Shown here in pieces: positions 42,480 to 52,517 of a DNA stretch of 64,000 bases; within the stretch, counting starts at the first letter, position 1, and each line of letters starts with the position of its first letter. A model generated the notes under the pieces. The model had not been told where the DNA came from, searched no databases, and worked only from the letters and a program-made list of their open reading frames with translations. Source of the stretch: UBA1447 sp964627535 (GTDB lineage: Bacteria; Bacillota; Clostridia; Oscillospirales; Acutalibacteraceae); the NCBI GenBank assembly GCA_964627535.1, contig CAZVJW010000007.1, positions 1-64,000 of the forward strand, written 5' to 3'. Made by a program: the position numbers and the translations under genes.

Positions 42480-44075
42480 ATGAGTGATTTGAAAACATTA
42501 TTCCCCGCTGAAGCCGCAGCCCCTAAAAGCATAAACGACGGAAAGAATGAATTCGAGAAGATACTCATCCCCGCGGTAACGGAGCTCACGCTGCCGGATA
42601 TCTTTTGCGACAATATGCTGTTTGAAGCCGACAAACCCATCATTATTTGGGGACTTTCGCCTTATCAAGAGAAAACTACAATCAGCCTTTTTGATAAAAA
42701 CGGCAAAGCTGTCAGAGAGAAAATAACAGTTGCCGCGGACGACACATCTTTTATAACCGAGTTTCCGGGGGTAGCCCCTTCCTTTGATGAATACACACTT
42801 GAGGTAAAAGCCGGCAAAGACAAAATAGATGTTAAAAATATCCTGTTCGGGCGGCTGTATTTGGCGGGCGGCCAATCCAACATGGATATGATTGTTAGGG
42901 ACATCTGCAGGAAAGAAGAAATATTGACAGCCGCACCAAACAAATACATCAGAATTTACAACCCGGCGCCAACCCCTTGTGAGGAAAACGAATGTGCACT
43001 GTCACCCGTATTCGCACCCCGAATAGGCGGACCGTGGGTAGTTGGAGATAATCCGGAAGATATAAAAAATGTTACTTCTGTTGGCTTTGTTTTCGCAAAG
43101 GGTATGTTTGAAAAACTGAACAGGGAAGGCAAACAGGTTCCGGTCGGAATATTAAGCACTTCCAGAGGCGGCACGGTGATTGAAACATGGATGAGCAGGA
43201 GCGCAATCGAAGCGGACCCGGAACTGAAAGCGGATATGCTTAAGAGCAAGGTTTACGCGGCTGAAGATGATTCGGCAGTAATGGAAGAATTGAATAAGCA
43301 AGGCGTTAACAATACGACCGTGCTTTACAACATGAAAATATCCCCGCTGTCGAACATGAACATTTCCGGCCTTATTTGGTACCAGGGCGAAAGCCAGGTC
43401 GGCAAAAGCATGACACTGTTCGCGAAAGAGCTTGACGCGTTTATCAAGGAACTTTCAAAGCGTTTCCGCTGGGGTGAAAGTTTGCTGCCGACGGTTTTAA
43501 TCAATATTACACCCTTCCCTTATGACGAACTGTACGAAAAACCGGAGCTTGCGGACGCAGGCGCCCAAGTAAACGAAACATTCAACGAATTCGCGAAGCT
43601 TCACAGCGTAAACATTGCCAGCATGCCGACCTACGATTTTTCGCTGCGGTGTGACGGAACCGAGACATGGGACCCGCACCCCATTCATCCGAGCGATAAA
43701 ATCCCGCTGGCCGAAAGAGCGGTGGAAGTGTTTTGGGGGCTGACGCACGATAATATTGTGCCGTTTTGCGCATCCTTCAAAATTGACGGAGCAAAAGTTG
43801 TCGCCGAATTTGCCAACATCTATGACGGACTTTCGGCGAAAGACAATGAGCCGGTGAAAGGCTTTAGAATTTGCGGAGCAGACAGAAAATTTTACAATGC
43901 CGATGCCGCTGTTTTTGATAAGAATAAAGTAGTATTATCCTCAAGCAATGTTCCAAAGCCCATTGCCGTTTCCTATGCGTTTTGCAACATGAACAATGAA
44001 GCGAATCTTTTTAACAGCAGGGGAATCCCCGTGCAGATTTTCAGAACGGATAAAGAGAAGTGCTTAAAACCGTGA
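42480..44075 (+). CDS. Sialate O-acetylesterase-like SGNH protein
   Basis: A 531-residue protein with no signal peptide from the chosen start. The SGNH nucleophile is in LAGGQSNMDM (about residue 135), LIWYQGESQVGK is block III, and WDPHPIHPSDK gives the catalytic Asp/His. This is the SASA family that removes O-acetyl groups from sialic acids or other sugars. The N-terminal ~120 residues form a beta domain as usual. It is monocistronic, between a strong promoter and a terminator. Confidence 0.85.
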   Translation: MSDLKTLFPAEAAAPKSINDGKNEFEKILIPAVTELTLPDIFCDNMLFEADKPIIIWGLSPYQEKTTISLFDKNGKAVREKITVAADDTSFITEFPGVAPSFDEYTLEVKAGKDKIDVKNILFGRLYLAGGQSNMDMIVRDICRKEEILTAAPNKYIRIYNPAPTPCEENECALSPVFAPRIGGPWVVGDNPEDIKNVTSVGFVFAKGMFEKLNREGKQVPVGILSTSRGGTVIETWMSRSAIEADPELKADMLKSKVYAAEDDSAVMEELNKQGVNNTTVLYNMKISPLSNMNISGLIWYQGESQVGKSMTLFAKELDAFIKELSKRFRWGESLLPTVLINITPFPYDELYEKPELADAGAQVNETFNEFAKLHSVNIASMPTYDFSLRCDGTETWDPHPIHPSDKIPLAERAVEVFWGLTHDNIVPFCASFKIDGAKVVAEFANIYDGLSAKDNEPVKGFRICGADRKFYNADAAVFDKNKVVLSSSNVPKPIAVSYAFCNMNNEANLFNSRGIPVQIFRTDKEKCLKP

Positions 44076-44129
44076 CCGCTTTGAGCAGCACCAACGTATA
44101 AAGCCGGAACAAAAAATCTAGATGTACAG

Positions 44130-44163
44130 AAAACTCCTGGGCAGTTTTTGCGCAGGAGTTTTT
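44130..44163. terminator. Rho-independent terminator
   Basis: AAAACTCCTG and CAGGAGTTTTT pair around a 13-base loop. Stops the acetylesterase transcript. The same stem recurs at 45657. Confidence 0.75.
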
Positions 44164-44198
44164 GCATGCATGCTTACTTACTCGAATCTGTTAAATCA

Positions 44199-44298
44199 TA
44201 CTAATTACTCATAAAAACCTAACTAAAAATTCCGCATAAAACCCCATAAATCAAAGCTTTTGCTTGATTTTTTAGAGGCTTTTTATCGTGAATTAGTA
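44199..44298 (+). mobile_element. MITE copy E
   Basis: A 100-bp copy with perfect TCA/TCA target duplications (44196-44198 and 44299-44301). The right TCA is the complement of the TGA stop codon of the XRE-TPR gene, so the element lies directly at that stop. Confidence 0.88.
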
Positions 44299-45420
44299 TC
44301 AGTTATGTTGTTTTTCTTTCTTTGCATAGGGCTTATATTTTTCAAAAATCGTCTTAAATCCGTCCGTTTTCCCAATATCACCGTTACCAAAATGCAAATC
44401 TAAAATTTCAAGCTCTCGTGCTATTTCATTTTGACTTTCTCCGCAACATATTTTCATCATATCATCTGTAATGGTATCAACTAAAAACGAAGTGTGCTTT
44501 GATATCGTTGGTAACTCATCGTATGCTTTACCATAAGCTAACCCTTTATCAAGATAGTCAAAAGCCGTATTATATTCCTTCAAATCTAAATACCTATATG
44601 CAATCCAAATATTGAGTTCACACAGATTGTAGAAATCAAAGCCGTAATCGCCATCATCATATATTAAGTTCAATAAATCTACAGCTTTCTGAAGAATACG
44701 AATTCTAGTTTTTGCATCGGCTTTTGAATGCAATGCACAGTTCCTGATTTTTACCATCAGACATTCGGTAAGATTTTTGATGTTCTTTTGAACACATGGA
44801 AACCACTCTTCTGTGCCCCGAACATAAATGTTTTCCATTTCTTCGTCTGCCGTAAAATAATAATGTTCAGGGAAACGCTTGGCGGTTTCTATTGCTTTTT
44901 CTATGTTGCCATCAAGGCAATATAGGCTGCTCAAAATCGAAAGTGCGCTGTATCTAGGCTTGTCGAGCCGACACTCATCAAACACTCTATCGCACAGTTT
45001 GTATAGTTCCTCCTTATGAACCTCGTTTCCGTAAGGTGCTTCTTTACAATTTGGGTCATAAGTAAGCTGCCACATATATTCATCGACTATTCTGAAATCG
45101 TTGGGGAATTCTTTATATGCGGTACACATTAAATTGTATTTTTCCATGCTTTTTCCGAGTGCGGAAAGTTTGCGGAATTCACTTAAATAGTTTTCTATCT
45201 TTTCTTCATTTTTCGCCGCGTCAAGCCCGAGCAACTTGTCGGTTGTTACACAAAAATAGCTTGCAAGCGGAAGAATCATTGTGATATCGGGATAGGTTTC
45301 ATTTCTTTCCCATTTTGACACGGCTTGCGTGCTGACATTAAGATGCTCCGCCAGCTTTTCCTGCGTGATATTTTTATCGCGGCGCAGACGCTTGATGTTT
45401 TCTCCAATACAGATATTCAT
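44299..45420 (-). CDS. XRE regulator with TPR-like C-terminal domain
   Basis: A 373-residue protein. The N-terminal HTH_3 domain (residues 5-60: ENIKRLRRDKNITQEKLAEH, VSTQAVSKWERNETYPD) binds DNA. The rest is helical and TPR-like, the arrangement found in clostridial regulators that respond to peptides or cell state. ATG 45420 follows AAGGAGCGAAAACA. A MITE touches its stop codon. Confidence 0.88.
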   Translation of the reverse strand: MNICIGENIKRLRRDKNITQEKLAEHLNVSTQAVSKWERNETYPDITMILPLASYFCVTTDKLLGLDAAKNEEKIENYLSEFRKLSALGKSMEKYNLMCTAYKEFPNDFRIVDEYMWQLTYDPNCKEAPYGNEVHKEELYKLCDRVFDECRLDKPRYSALSILSSLYCLDGNIEKAIETAKRFPEHYYFTADEEMENIYVRGTEEWFPCVQKNIKNLTECLMVKIRNCALHSKADAKTRIRILQKAVDLLNLIYDDGDYGFDFYNLCELNIWIAYRYLDLKEYNTAFDYLDKGLAYGKAYDELPTISKHTSFLVDTITDDMMKICCGESQNEIARELEILDLHFGNGDIGKTDGFKTIFEKYKPYAKKEKQHN

Positions 45421-45656
45421 TGTTTTCGCTCCTTACATAAAGTAAACAGGCCTGTTGCTGTTAGTATTATAGCATCCCAGAGATGAAAATCCAGAACCTG
45501 TTAAGTTACGGAATTAAACTCTGGGTTGATTTAATCTATTATAGCGTTATTCATCATTCGTATCAAGTGGCATCGGCAAGCAGTTAAATATGCCCTTTCA
45601 GGCATTCGATAAAGCCCTGCTTTTGTCTTTAACAAATCGTATAACGAATAAGATGT

Positions 45657-45693
45657 AAAAACTCCTGCGCAGCAATCTGCAGCAGGAGTTTTT
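45657..45693. terminator. Bidirectional rho-independent terminator after phoR
   Basis: AAAAACTCCTGC and GCAGGAGTTTTT pair with a 13-base loop and A/T runs on both sides. It ends the pho operon on the minus strand. The gap 45421-45656 contains nothing else that I can name. Confidence 0.8.
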
Positions 45694-45709
45694 AGCTTGG
45701 TAAAACTAA

Positions 45710-47425
45710 TTAAATTGACAGCATAGGGAAACTGACGATAATTTCTGTGCCTTCACCAACCTTGCTTTTTACCCGGATATCGCCCGAATAAAGGACGACG
45801 ATGTGTTTAACAATCGATAGACCGAGACCTGTTCCGCCGATGTTTCTGCTGCGCCCCTTGTCAATCCTGTAGAACCGCTCGAAGATTCTGGGGATATCTT
45901 TTTCGGGGATACCGATTCCGGTGTCTGCAACCGAAACGTGTGCGGTTTCTCCCTCTGCCGCAACATTTACTTTGACGCTTCCGCCTTCATTGTTGTATTT
46001 AATCGCGTTTTCTATCAGGTTTGATATCAAATGCCTTATATCCGACGGGTCGGCGGTTATAACTGTTTTTTCTCCGCTGACTTCTACGGAAATTTTCCCG
46101 GTATCGGCCTGCGGCATCAAAGCTTTCACCGCCTGCTGCGCGCAGGCAAACAGGTCTACCGGCTCTCTTTTCAGCAGCGCGACCGTGTTTTCAAGGGAAG
46201 CAAGCTTTAAAATGTCTTCCAAAAGCGCTGTGATGCGGGCGGATTCATCCACAATCCTCTGCAAATAGTCATTGAACTGTGCTTTGTCGGTAATCATTCC
46301 CGAAGAAAGCAGCTCTGCAAACCCGCTGATAGAAGTAATCGGCGTCTTCAGCTCATGCGAGGCGTTTGCGACAAACTCGCTTCGCATCTGCTCCATTTTG
46401 CTGTTTTGGGTAACATCGGTCAGGATGATAATGGAGCCGTTTTTAAGCCAGCTGGCCGAAACATGATGCACCGAAACGGAATATACCGTGTCGAAATAAT
46501 CGATGGGGATGTTGAAGATAGCGGAAACGCCGGATTTAATGGAGTTTTCAACAGCCGCGACAATCTTCGGGTTATGGGTTAAGTGCAAAAACGGCTTGCC
46601 TGTAAAGTAGCCTGTGTTATTAAACAGCGCTTTTGCGGTGTTGTTGCACAGCAATATTTTTAATTCGCCGTCAATCACCACAAGTCCCTGTTTCATATTG
46701 TCCAGCACGAAGCCAAGCTTGTCTTTTTCGCCTTCCAGGTTTTCAAGTGTCGAAACAATTCCTCTGACCAATGAATTAATGCTGGAGGTCAGCGGAGAGA
46801 GTTCCTCGTACTCGGGGTCTTTGAGTTTTACGGTATAATCGCCGTCTTGAATACTCATAATTTCAGAAGACATTTTTTCTATCGGTTTGATAACAGACGC
46901 GGCTGTTCTGGAGGCAACAATAAAGGAAAACAGAATAGCAAGAACAAGCCCTGTCAATGTGGCAGGCATCAGCTGTTCCAGACGGGGACCCAAACCCTCA
47001 ACAGGCCGTGCGGCACGGTATATTGTGCTTTCCGGACTTTTAAGGGTAACATACAAATAGCTCCCGCTCAAAATTGCTGAATCCCGTTGGGAATATCCTT
47101 TGCCCGTGGCTCTTGCCTGAATAACCTCCGGCCTATTATAGTGATTTTCAACAGGAAGTTCGACCGCCGTATCGGCTGAAACTGTGCCGTCGGGTAAAAT
47201 AATTGTTATGCGAATCCCGCCGCAGGCGGCGGAAAGTCTTTCGGCTAAAACTCTTGGTTCCGATGTTCTGTCGGCGGATAAAACGGCGGCGGTAAGCGTT
47301 GCAAGAATATTCTGCCGGAGGTCTTTTTCATACCTGCCCTGCAGCATAAATGACAAAACGACCGAAAAAATTAAAACGGTCAGGGTGGAAACTGCTATTA
47401 ACCTTAAAAAGATTGCCTTCTTCAA
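45710..47425 (-). CDS. phoR: PhoR-type sensor histidine kinase
   Basis: A 571-residue kinase for phosphate limitation. Signal: helix 1 (about 5-25), an extracytoplasmic domain, helix 2 (about 160-180), HAMP, PAS (LVVIDGELKILLCN), H-box ANASHELKTPITS, and ATPase boxes NLIENAIKYN, DTGIGIP, GGTGLGLSIVK. I choose TTG 47425 (MKKAIFLRL after GGGAAGGG); ATG 47458 is in frame but lacks a site. It is last of the pst-pho cluster. Confidence 0.9.
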   Translation of the reverse strand: MKKAIFLRLIAVSTLTVLIFSVVLSFMLQGRYEKDLRQNILATLTAAVLSADRTSEPRVLAERLSAACGGIRITIILPDGTVSADTAVELPVENHYNRPEVIQARATGKGYSQRDSAILSGSYLYVTLKSPESTIYRAARPVEGLGPRLEQLMPATLTGLVLAILFSFIVASRTAASVIKPIEKMSSEIMSIQDGDYTVKLKDPEYEELSPLTSSINSLVRGIVSTLENLEGEKDKLGFVLDNMKQGLVVIDGELKILLCNNTAKALFNNTGYFTGKPFLHLTHNPKIVAAVENSIKSGVSAIFNIPIDYFDTVYSVSVHHVSASWLKNGSIIILTDVTQNSKMEQMRSEFVANASHELKTPITSISGFAELLSSGMITDKAQFNDYLQRIVDESARITALLEDILKLASLENTVALLKREPVDLFACAQQAVKALMPQADTGKISVEVSGEKTVITADPSDIRHLISNLIENAIKYNNEGGSVKVNVAAEGETAHVSVADTGIGIPEKDIPRIFERFYRIDKGRSRNIGGTGLGLSIVKHIVVLYSGDIRVKSKVGEGTEIIVSFPMLSI

Positions 47426-47476
47426 ACGTTTTACCCTTCCCTCAAACCAGCACAACATATTTCAGCAAGCTTAAAA

Positions 47477-48163
47477 TCAGACCAGTGAATAGCCGACGCC
47501 CCGGACCGTTCTGATGTATTTCGGATGTTCGGCGTTGTCGCAAAGCTTTTGCCTTAAAGTTTTGATATGCATATCCAGCGTTCGGCTCTCGCCTTCAAAA
47601 TCAAACCCCCAGACGCTGTTGAGCAGGTCCTCCCGCGGGAGCACTCTGCCGGGGCTGCTCATCAGCAGGCAAAGCAGCTCATATTCTTTTAAAGTCAGTT
47701 CCGCCGCACACCCGGCAACCGTAACCGTGCGTTTGCCGGTATCAATGGAGATATCTTTATATTGAAGCGCTTCTGTGCGGCCTTCCGGCTTTTTCTGGCG
47801 GCGGACAGCCGCGCGAACCCTTGCCGAAAGCTCTAAAATTCCAAACGGTTTTGTAATGTAGTCGTCCGCCCCCGCATCCAGGCAAGTTACTTTTTCGGTT
47901 TCCGCCGATTTCGCGGTCAGCATGATGACGGGTATGCCGGCGTTTGATAGTTTGGCTTTCAGCTGTTTCAAGGCTTCAATCCCGTCAATACCGGGCAGCA
48001 TAATGTCAAGCAATATTAAATCGGGTTTTTCCGCTATAACAGCCTTCAGCATGGCCTCGGCATCACCGAAGCTTTCAACGCGGTATGAAAAGGACTTCAG
48101 TGCGCAGCACAAAAGCTCTCTGATATTATCCTCATCTTCAACAACAAAAATCAGGCTTTCCAT
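47477..48163 (-). CDS. phoB: PhoB/PhoP-type response regulator
   Basis: A 228-residue OmpR-type regulator. The receiver has VVEDEDN, phospho-Asp in LILLDIMLPG, and the Lys in YITKPFG. The DNA-binding winged helix is at about 130-228 (LPREDLLNSVWGFDFEG, VRGVGYSLV). Of two adjacent ATGs I take the second, which is better spaced from GGAG. It probably binds the 11-bp repeats before pstS. Confidence 0.93.
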   Translation of the reverse strand: MESLIFVVEDEDNIRELLCCALKSFSYRVESFGDAEAMLKAVIAEKPDLILLDIMLPGIDGIEALKQLKAKLSNAGIPVIMLTAKSAETEKVTCLDAGADDYITKPFGILELSARVRAAVRRQKKPEGRTEALQYKDISIDTGKRTVTVAGCAAELTLKEYELLCLLMSSPGRVLPREDLLNSVWGFDFEGESRTLDMHIKTLRQKLCDNAEHPKYIRTVRGVGYSLV

Positions 48164-48175
48164 CATCGTCTCCGT

Positions 48176-48835
48176 TTACAGTATTTGCGTTTTCTTGTGT
48201 ACGCCCGTTTCGAAAAACTCCACCCATTCGCAAATATTTTCTGCATGGTCTCCGATGCGCTCCAGGTATTTCGCGATCATCATGCTGTCAATCGCAATAT
48301 CTGCCATGTCTGGGTTGCTTTTCAGGGTTGAGATTAAATCATCTTTCACAACATCGAAAAGGTCATCCACTTCATCGTCACGCTCAATTGTGCGCAAAGC
48401 CAGCTCAAGGTCGTCGTTAATAAAAGCAGTGATACTGTCATTAAGCATGCTGATGGCAATCTGTGCCATTTTCGGTATATGCGGGCAGTACTTATAAATA
48501 TTGTTGTTGCCCAGACGAAGCGCAATATCCGCGATGTCGGCAGCCTGGTCCCCGACACGCTCCATATCCGTAATCATTTTCATCGCGGTTGAAATCGCGC
48601 GCAAATCCTTTGCAACCGGCTGCTGAAGCAAAAGCAGACGCATGCAGCGCGCCTCAATCTGAGTTTCCAGCGCATCAACCGCTTTGTCGCCGGCGATAAC
48701 GTCATTGGCGAGCGCTTGGTTTTCGGGTTCAAGCGCCTTGACCGATTTAGCAATTGCTTCCTCAATCATCGCCCCCATTTTTATAAGATCGGTATGCAGT
48801 TCCTCAAGCTCTCTGTCAAAATATACTCTGCTCAT
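48176..48835 (-). CDS. phoU: Phosphate transport regulator PhoU
   Basis: A 219-residue helical protein with two PhoU repeats (E-x-x-x-D-x-x-x-D metal sites in GDKAVDALE and RDDEVDDLFD). It links the Pst transporter to PhoR and keeps the regulon off in high phosphate. ATG 48835 with AAAGGATG is preferred over a 14-codon longer form. Confidence 0.93.
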   Translation of the reverse strand: MSRVYFDRELEELHTDLIKMGAMIEEAIAKSVKALEPENQALANDVIAGDKAVDALETQIEARCMRLLLLQQPVAKDLRAISTAMKMITDMERVGDQAADIADIALRLGNNNIYKYCPHIPKMAQIAISMLNDSITAFINDDLELALRTIERDDEVDDLFDVVKDDLISTLKSNPDMADIAIDSMMIAKYLERIGDHAENICEWVEFFETGVHKKTQIL

Positions 48836-48888
48836 AAAAACATCCTTTCGCTTTAAAAAGAATCTTTGTCTGTTCAACCATTGCCTTT

Positions 48889-48917
48889 ATTATACATTTA
48901 ATGGTATCAGCTGTAAA
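48889..48917 (-). promoter_or_regulatory. Internal promoter before phoU
   Basis: On the minus strand TTTACA, 17-bp spacer, TATAAT. It would allow phoU-phoB-phoR expression without pstSCAB. The -35 also equals a PHO half site. Confidence 0.7.
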
Positions 48918-48928
48918 TGTATCCGGTG

Positions 48929-49684
48929 TTAACCGAAACGGCCGGTAATATAATCTTCTGTCCTCTTATCTTTCGGGTTTGAAAAAATTCTTTTTGTCTC
49001 CTCAAACTCAACAACCTCTCCGACAAGAAAGAAAGCAGTGTAGTCGGATATTCTGGTTGCCTGCTGCATGTTATGCGTTACGATGACAACGGTGTAAAGT
49101 TTTGAAAGGTCCTCCATCAGTTCTTCTATTTTCATGGTTGAAATGGGGTCGAGCGCGGAGGTGGGTTCGTCCATCAGCAGCACAACGGGTTCTACCGCCA
49201 AGGCTCTCGCAATGCACAGCCGCTGCTGCTGGCCGCCGGACAGGCTAAGCGCGGGCTTTTTTAATCTGTCCTTTACCTCGTCCCATAGCGCCGCGCCCTG
49301 TATGCTTTTTTCAACCAACTCATCAAGCACAAGCTTTGACTTTAAACCGTGTATCCTCGGGCCGTATGCCACATTGTCGTAAATGCTCATCGGAAACGGG
49401 TTCGGTTTTTGAAAAACCATACCGACTTTTTTGCGAAGCAGCGTTACATCAACTTTTTCTCCGTAAATATCTTCTCCGTCTAAAAAGACCTCACCGGTGA
49501 TATTAACATCATCAACAAAATCCTGCATACGGTTAAGCACCTTGATAAAAGATGACTTCCCGCAGCCGGAAGGGCCGATTAACGCGGTTATTTTGTTTCT
49601 TTCAATCTCCATGGTGATATCTTTTAAAGCATGATTTTCGCCATAGTAAAGATTTAGATTTTTTGTTGAAATAATACTATCCAT
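48929..49684 (-). CDS. pstB: Phosphate ABC transporter ATPase
   Basis: A 251-residue ATPase. Walker A GPSGCGKSS, LSGGQQQRLCIARALA signature, and VLLMDEPTSALDP Walker B are intact, and the sequence is typical for PstB including FQKPNPFPMS. Powers phosphate import. Six bases follow pstA. Confidence 0.96.
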   Translation of the reverse strand: MDSIISTKNLNLYYGENHALKDITMEIERNKITALIGPSGCGKSSFIKVLNRMQDFVDDVNITGEVFLDGEDIYGEKVDVTLLRKKVGMVFQKPNPFPMSIYDNVAYGPRIHGLKSKLVLDELVEKSIQGAALWDEVKDRLKKPALSLSGGQQQRLCIARALAVEPVVLLMDEPTSALDPISTMKIEELMEDLSKLYTVVIVTHNMQQATRISDYTAFFLVGEVVEFEETKRIFSNPKDKRTEDYITGRFG

Positions 49685-49689
49685 TTCGG

Positions 49690-50553
49690 TCAGCCTCTTT
49701 TCATTTTGGAACTGATAAGTTTTGTAAGGGTGTTAATGCCTAAAACGATAACCATTAATACAACCGCAATTGCATAAACCTGCCCGTAATTAACACCGCG
49801 TGAAGCGTATTCATACATCTGTACAGTAAGGGTCGCGCCCGAGTGCATTGCATGCGTTATAATGTTTTTTGGAAGCTTTGCGCCAACGCCTGCCGTAAAA
49901 ATAAGCGCTGCGGATTCGCCGACCATTCTGCCGATACTTAGTATAATCGAAGTGATGATACCGGGCAAGGCACTCGGCAGAATAATGGTTCTGATCATGT
50001 ACCATTTTGTCGCCCCCATCCCCAAGGCGCCTTCACGGTATATTTGAGGCACGGTTTTAAGCGCTTCCTGTGTGGTGCGGATGATGATGGGCAGCACAAT
50101 GATTGTTAACGTCAGCGCTCCGGTTAAAAGCGAATAACCGAGATGAAGAATAGTTCCGAAGAAAATCGCGCCGAACAAACCGTAAACAATGGAAGGGATG
50201 CCGGAAAGGGTTTCGGTGGTAAATTCAATGAGCCTCACCAGTTTGCCCTTTTTAGCGTATTCGTTTAAAAAGATGGCCGAGCCGATTCCAATGGGGACAG
50301 CAATTATAAGAGTCAATACCACCACATAAAGCGTGTTAACAATTGCGGGCAAAATACCGACGGTTTGTTTTAAACTGCTCGGCTCGGTGGAAAGAAACTT
50401 CCAGGTTATGCTCGGGACACCTTTGACTAAAATATATATGAAAATTGAGGAAAGCAAGGCAACAGTAACTGCAGCGCTGAAGTATATCAAAAACTTTAAG
50501 ACAGCATCTTTAGGGCGGAATTTCCTGCTGCTGTTCATGATGCTGTTATCCAT
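49690..50553 (-). CDS. pstA: Phosphate ABC transporter permease PstA
   Basis: A 287-residue permease with six helices. The EAA loop is EALKTVPQIYREGALGMGAT. ATG 50553 with GGAGGTGA is chosen; a GTG nine bases earlier overlaps the site. The start overlaps the pstC end by 8 bp. Confidence 0.95.
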   Translation of the reverse strand: MDNSIMNSSRKFRPKDAVLKFLIYFSAAVTVALLSSIFIYILVKGVPSITWKFLSTEPSSLKQTVGILPAIVNTLYVVVLTLIIAVPIGIGSAIFLNEYAKKGKLVRLIEFTTETLSGIPSIVYGLFGAIFFGTILHLGYSLLTGALTLTIIVLPIIIRTTQEALKTVPQIYREGALGMGATKWYMIRTIILPSALPGIITSIILSIGRMVGESAALIFTAGVGAKLPKNIITHAMHSGATLTVQMYEYASRGVNYGQVYAIAVVLMVIVLGINTLTKLISSKMKRG

Positions 50554-51487
50554 CCCGCTCACCTCCTTTTTTAAGAATCAGGTTCAGGATAATGTTAATA
50601 ACCATAACAAACACAAACAGAACAAGCCCCATCCCGAACAGTGCATCCCGGTGTATACCGGAGGCATAGTTCATGTCGGAGACGATACCGGTTGTTAAAA
50701 ATTTTACACTGTTAAACGGCAATGGGAAGTTCGCGACATTGCCGGCAACAAGAATAATTGCCATTGCTTCCCCGACTGCTCTGCCGATTCCAAGAACAAT
50801 TGAGGTAATAATACCCGATTTTGCGGTGGGGATAAGCACTTTAAAAATGGTTTGTATATGAGTAGCGCCGACGCCGAACGAAGCATCGCGATAATCTAAG
50901 GGGACTGCTCTGATTGAAGATTCGCTGACATTGATCACCGTTGGCAGAATCATTATCGCCAGAACAAGTACAGCTGCAATAAGGCTCGCACCGCCGGTAA
51001 ATTGATGTGTTGCGGAGTTTTTAAAAACAGCAAGCTCAATTTCCGCAATAACCGGAACTAAAACGATAAGCCCGAGAAAACCGTAGATCACCGAGGGAAT
51101 TCCCGCAAGGAGTTCAATCGCAGGCCTGACAATTTTATATAAAGGTTTAGGAGCGAGCTCCGCGAGAAAAACAGCTGTCAACACACCGATAGGCACACCT
51201 ATAAGCACTGCAAGGAATGTACCGGTTAAAGAAGTTAAAATAATCTTAAGTATCCCAAATTTCCCCGCGTTGGGGTCCCATATCGGGGAAAAAAGAAACT
51301 CCCGGACACCGACTTTTGAAAAGACAGGTGCCCCGGAAATGATCATATAAACGGAAATTGTGGCAACAGCCAGCACCGCCACACTGCCGCACACAAAAAA
51401 TATTAATTCCATTGTTTTTTCAACAAGCGATTTTGTTTTACTGGTTCCGATTATCGAAGATACGTGTTTTTCATCTTCTGCCTGCAT
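50546..51487 (-). CDS. pstC: Phosphate ABC transporter permease PstC
   Basis: A 313-residue permease with six helices; EAA loop ESSIRAVPLDYRDASFGVGAT. ATG 51487 has GGGAGGTC just upstream; the longer frame to 51523 is unsupported. It forms the channel with PstA. Confidence 0.95.
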   Translation of the reverse strand: MQAEDEKHVSSIIGTSKTKSLVEKTMELIFFVCGSVAVLAVATISVYMIISGAPVFSKVGVREFLFSPIWDPNAGKFGILKIILTSLTGTFLAVLIGVPIGVLTAVFLAELAPKPLYKIVRPAIELLAGIPSVIYGFLGLIVLVPVIAEIELAVFKNSATHQFTGGASLIAAVLVLAIMILPTVINVSESSIRAVPLDYRDASFGVGATHIQTIFKVLIPTAKSGIITSIVLGIGRAVGEAMAIILVAGNVANFPLPFNSVKFLTTGIVSDMNYASGIHRDALFGMGLVLFVFVMVINIILNLILKKGGERDG

Positions 51488-51537
51488 ATTAGACCTCCCG
51501 GAAGTGACTGAGGATAATTTCACAAAAATCCAAGCTT

Positions 51538-51563
51538 GCCCTCAAGTTTTTACTCTCGAGGGC
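51538..51563 (-). other. Intercistronic hairpin between pstS and pstC
   Basis: GCCCTCGAG and CTTGAGGGC pair (one mismatch) in the pstS-pstC gap, with AT-rich sequence behind. Such hairpins stabilise or attenuate mRNA so that binding protein exceeds permease. Confidence 0.55.
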
Positions 51564-51610
51564 TTGCCATTATGGCTTTTTTCTGATAGCTACTGAGCGC
51601 GAAGTCTAAT

Positions 51611-52450
51611 CTAGTTAACTGATACGAACTTCTGGTCCGTTACAATCTTTTGACCGTCTTCGCTGAGGATGAAACTGATGAACGCGGCAGCCGCAGCGCT
51701 TAAAGCGGTATCTTTTCTGTTGACGAGAAGGAATGGTCTGACCAGTGGATATGAACTGTCTTTCACGGATTCGACAGTAATCGCAATATTGTCAAGTGCA
51801 ACTGTTTTAACGGTAGCATCTACTGCTTCGAACGAAACATATCCGATTGAATTCTTGGTGCTCTGAACAGTCGCTTTTACCGCACCGGTGCTGTCCTTTT
51901 CCTGAGCGTAAACCGCTTTCGGATTAGGGCTTTTTCCGTCAATTTTCAGCAACTCTTCAAAAGCGCCTCTGGTTCCGGATGCCGCATCACGCCCGACAAC
52001 AACGATTGCCCCGGCAGCTCCGCCGACTTCGGACCAGTCTTTAACCGTTCCGGTGTAAATATCCTTTAACTGCTGTGTTGTAAGATTGTTGACCATGATA
52101 TCATTATTAACAATGACAGCAATACCGTCATAAGCAATAATGGTTTCAGTTAGTCCGGTTTCTTCAGACTTCAGTTCTCTTGAGGACATGCCAAGATCAA
52201 TCTTTTTTGCTATTGCGTCTGAAATACCGACGGAGGAGCCGCCTTCCTGAATATCAATCTGTACGCCGTCATTGATTTCCATATAGGCTTCGGCAAGGGC
52301 ATCAGCTACAGGCTTTACTGAGGTTGAGCCGGAAAGTGTAATTGTGCCTGCAATTGAAGTGCCGTCAGTTGCTTTGCTGCAGCCGTAGAAAAGAGTGGTT
52401 GTGCCGATTGCTAGAACGAAAACGATTACCGATATAATGATTCTCTTCAT
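51611..52450 (-). CDS. pstS: Phosphate-binding lipoprotein
   Basis: A 279-residue binding protein of the Pst importer. Lipoprotein signal MKRIIISVIVFVLAIG with lipobox LFYGC (Cys near residue 22). Phosphate-binding loops SGSTSVKP and GRDAASGTRGAFEE are typical. ATG 52450 with AAAGGAGATG is chosen over a long upstream extension that would cover the PHO box. Confidence 0.95.
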   Translation of the reverse strand: MKRIIISVIVFVLAIGTTTLFYGCSKATDGTSIAGTITLSGSTSVKPVADALAEAYMEINDGVQIDIQEGGSSVGISDAIAKKIDLGMSSRELKSEETGLTETIIAYDGIAVIVNNDIMVNNLTTQQLKDIYTGTVKDWSEVGGAAGAIVVVGRDAASGTRGAFEELLKIDGKSPNPKAVYAQEKDSTGAVKATVQSTKNSIGYVSFEAVDATVKTVALDNIAITVESVKDSSYPLVRPFLLVNRKDTALSAAAAAFISFILSEDGQKIVTDQKFVSVN

Positions 52451-52517
52451 TTTCCCATCTCCTTTATTATTGTGTTTCAAGCGTACCACAATGACCGGAT
52501 TGCCGAAATCAAAAAAA

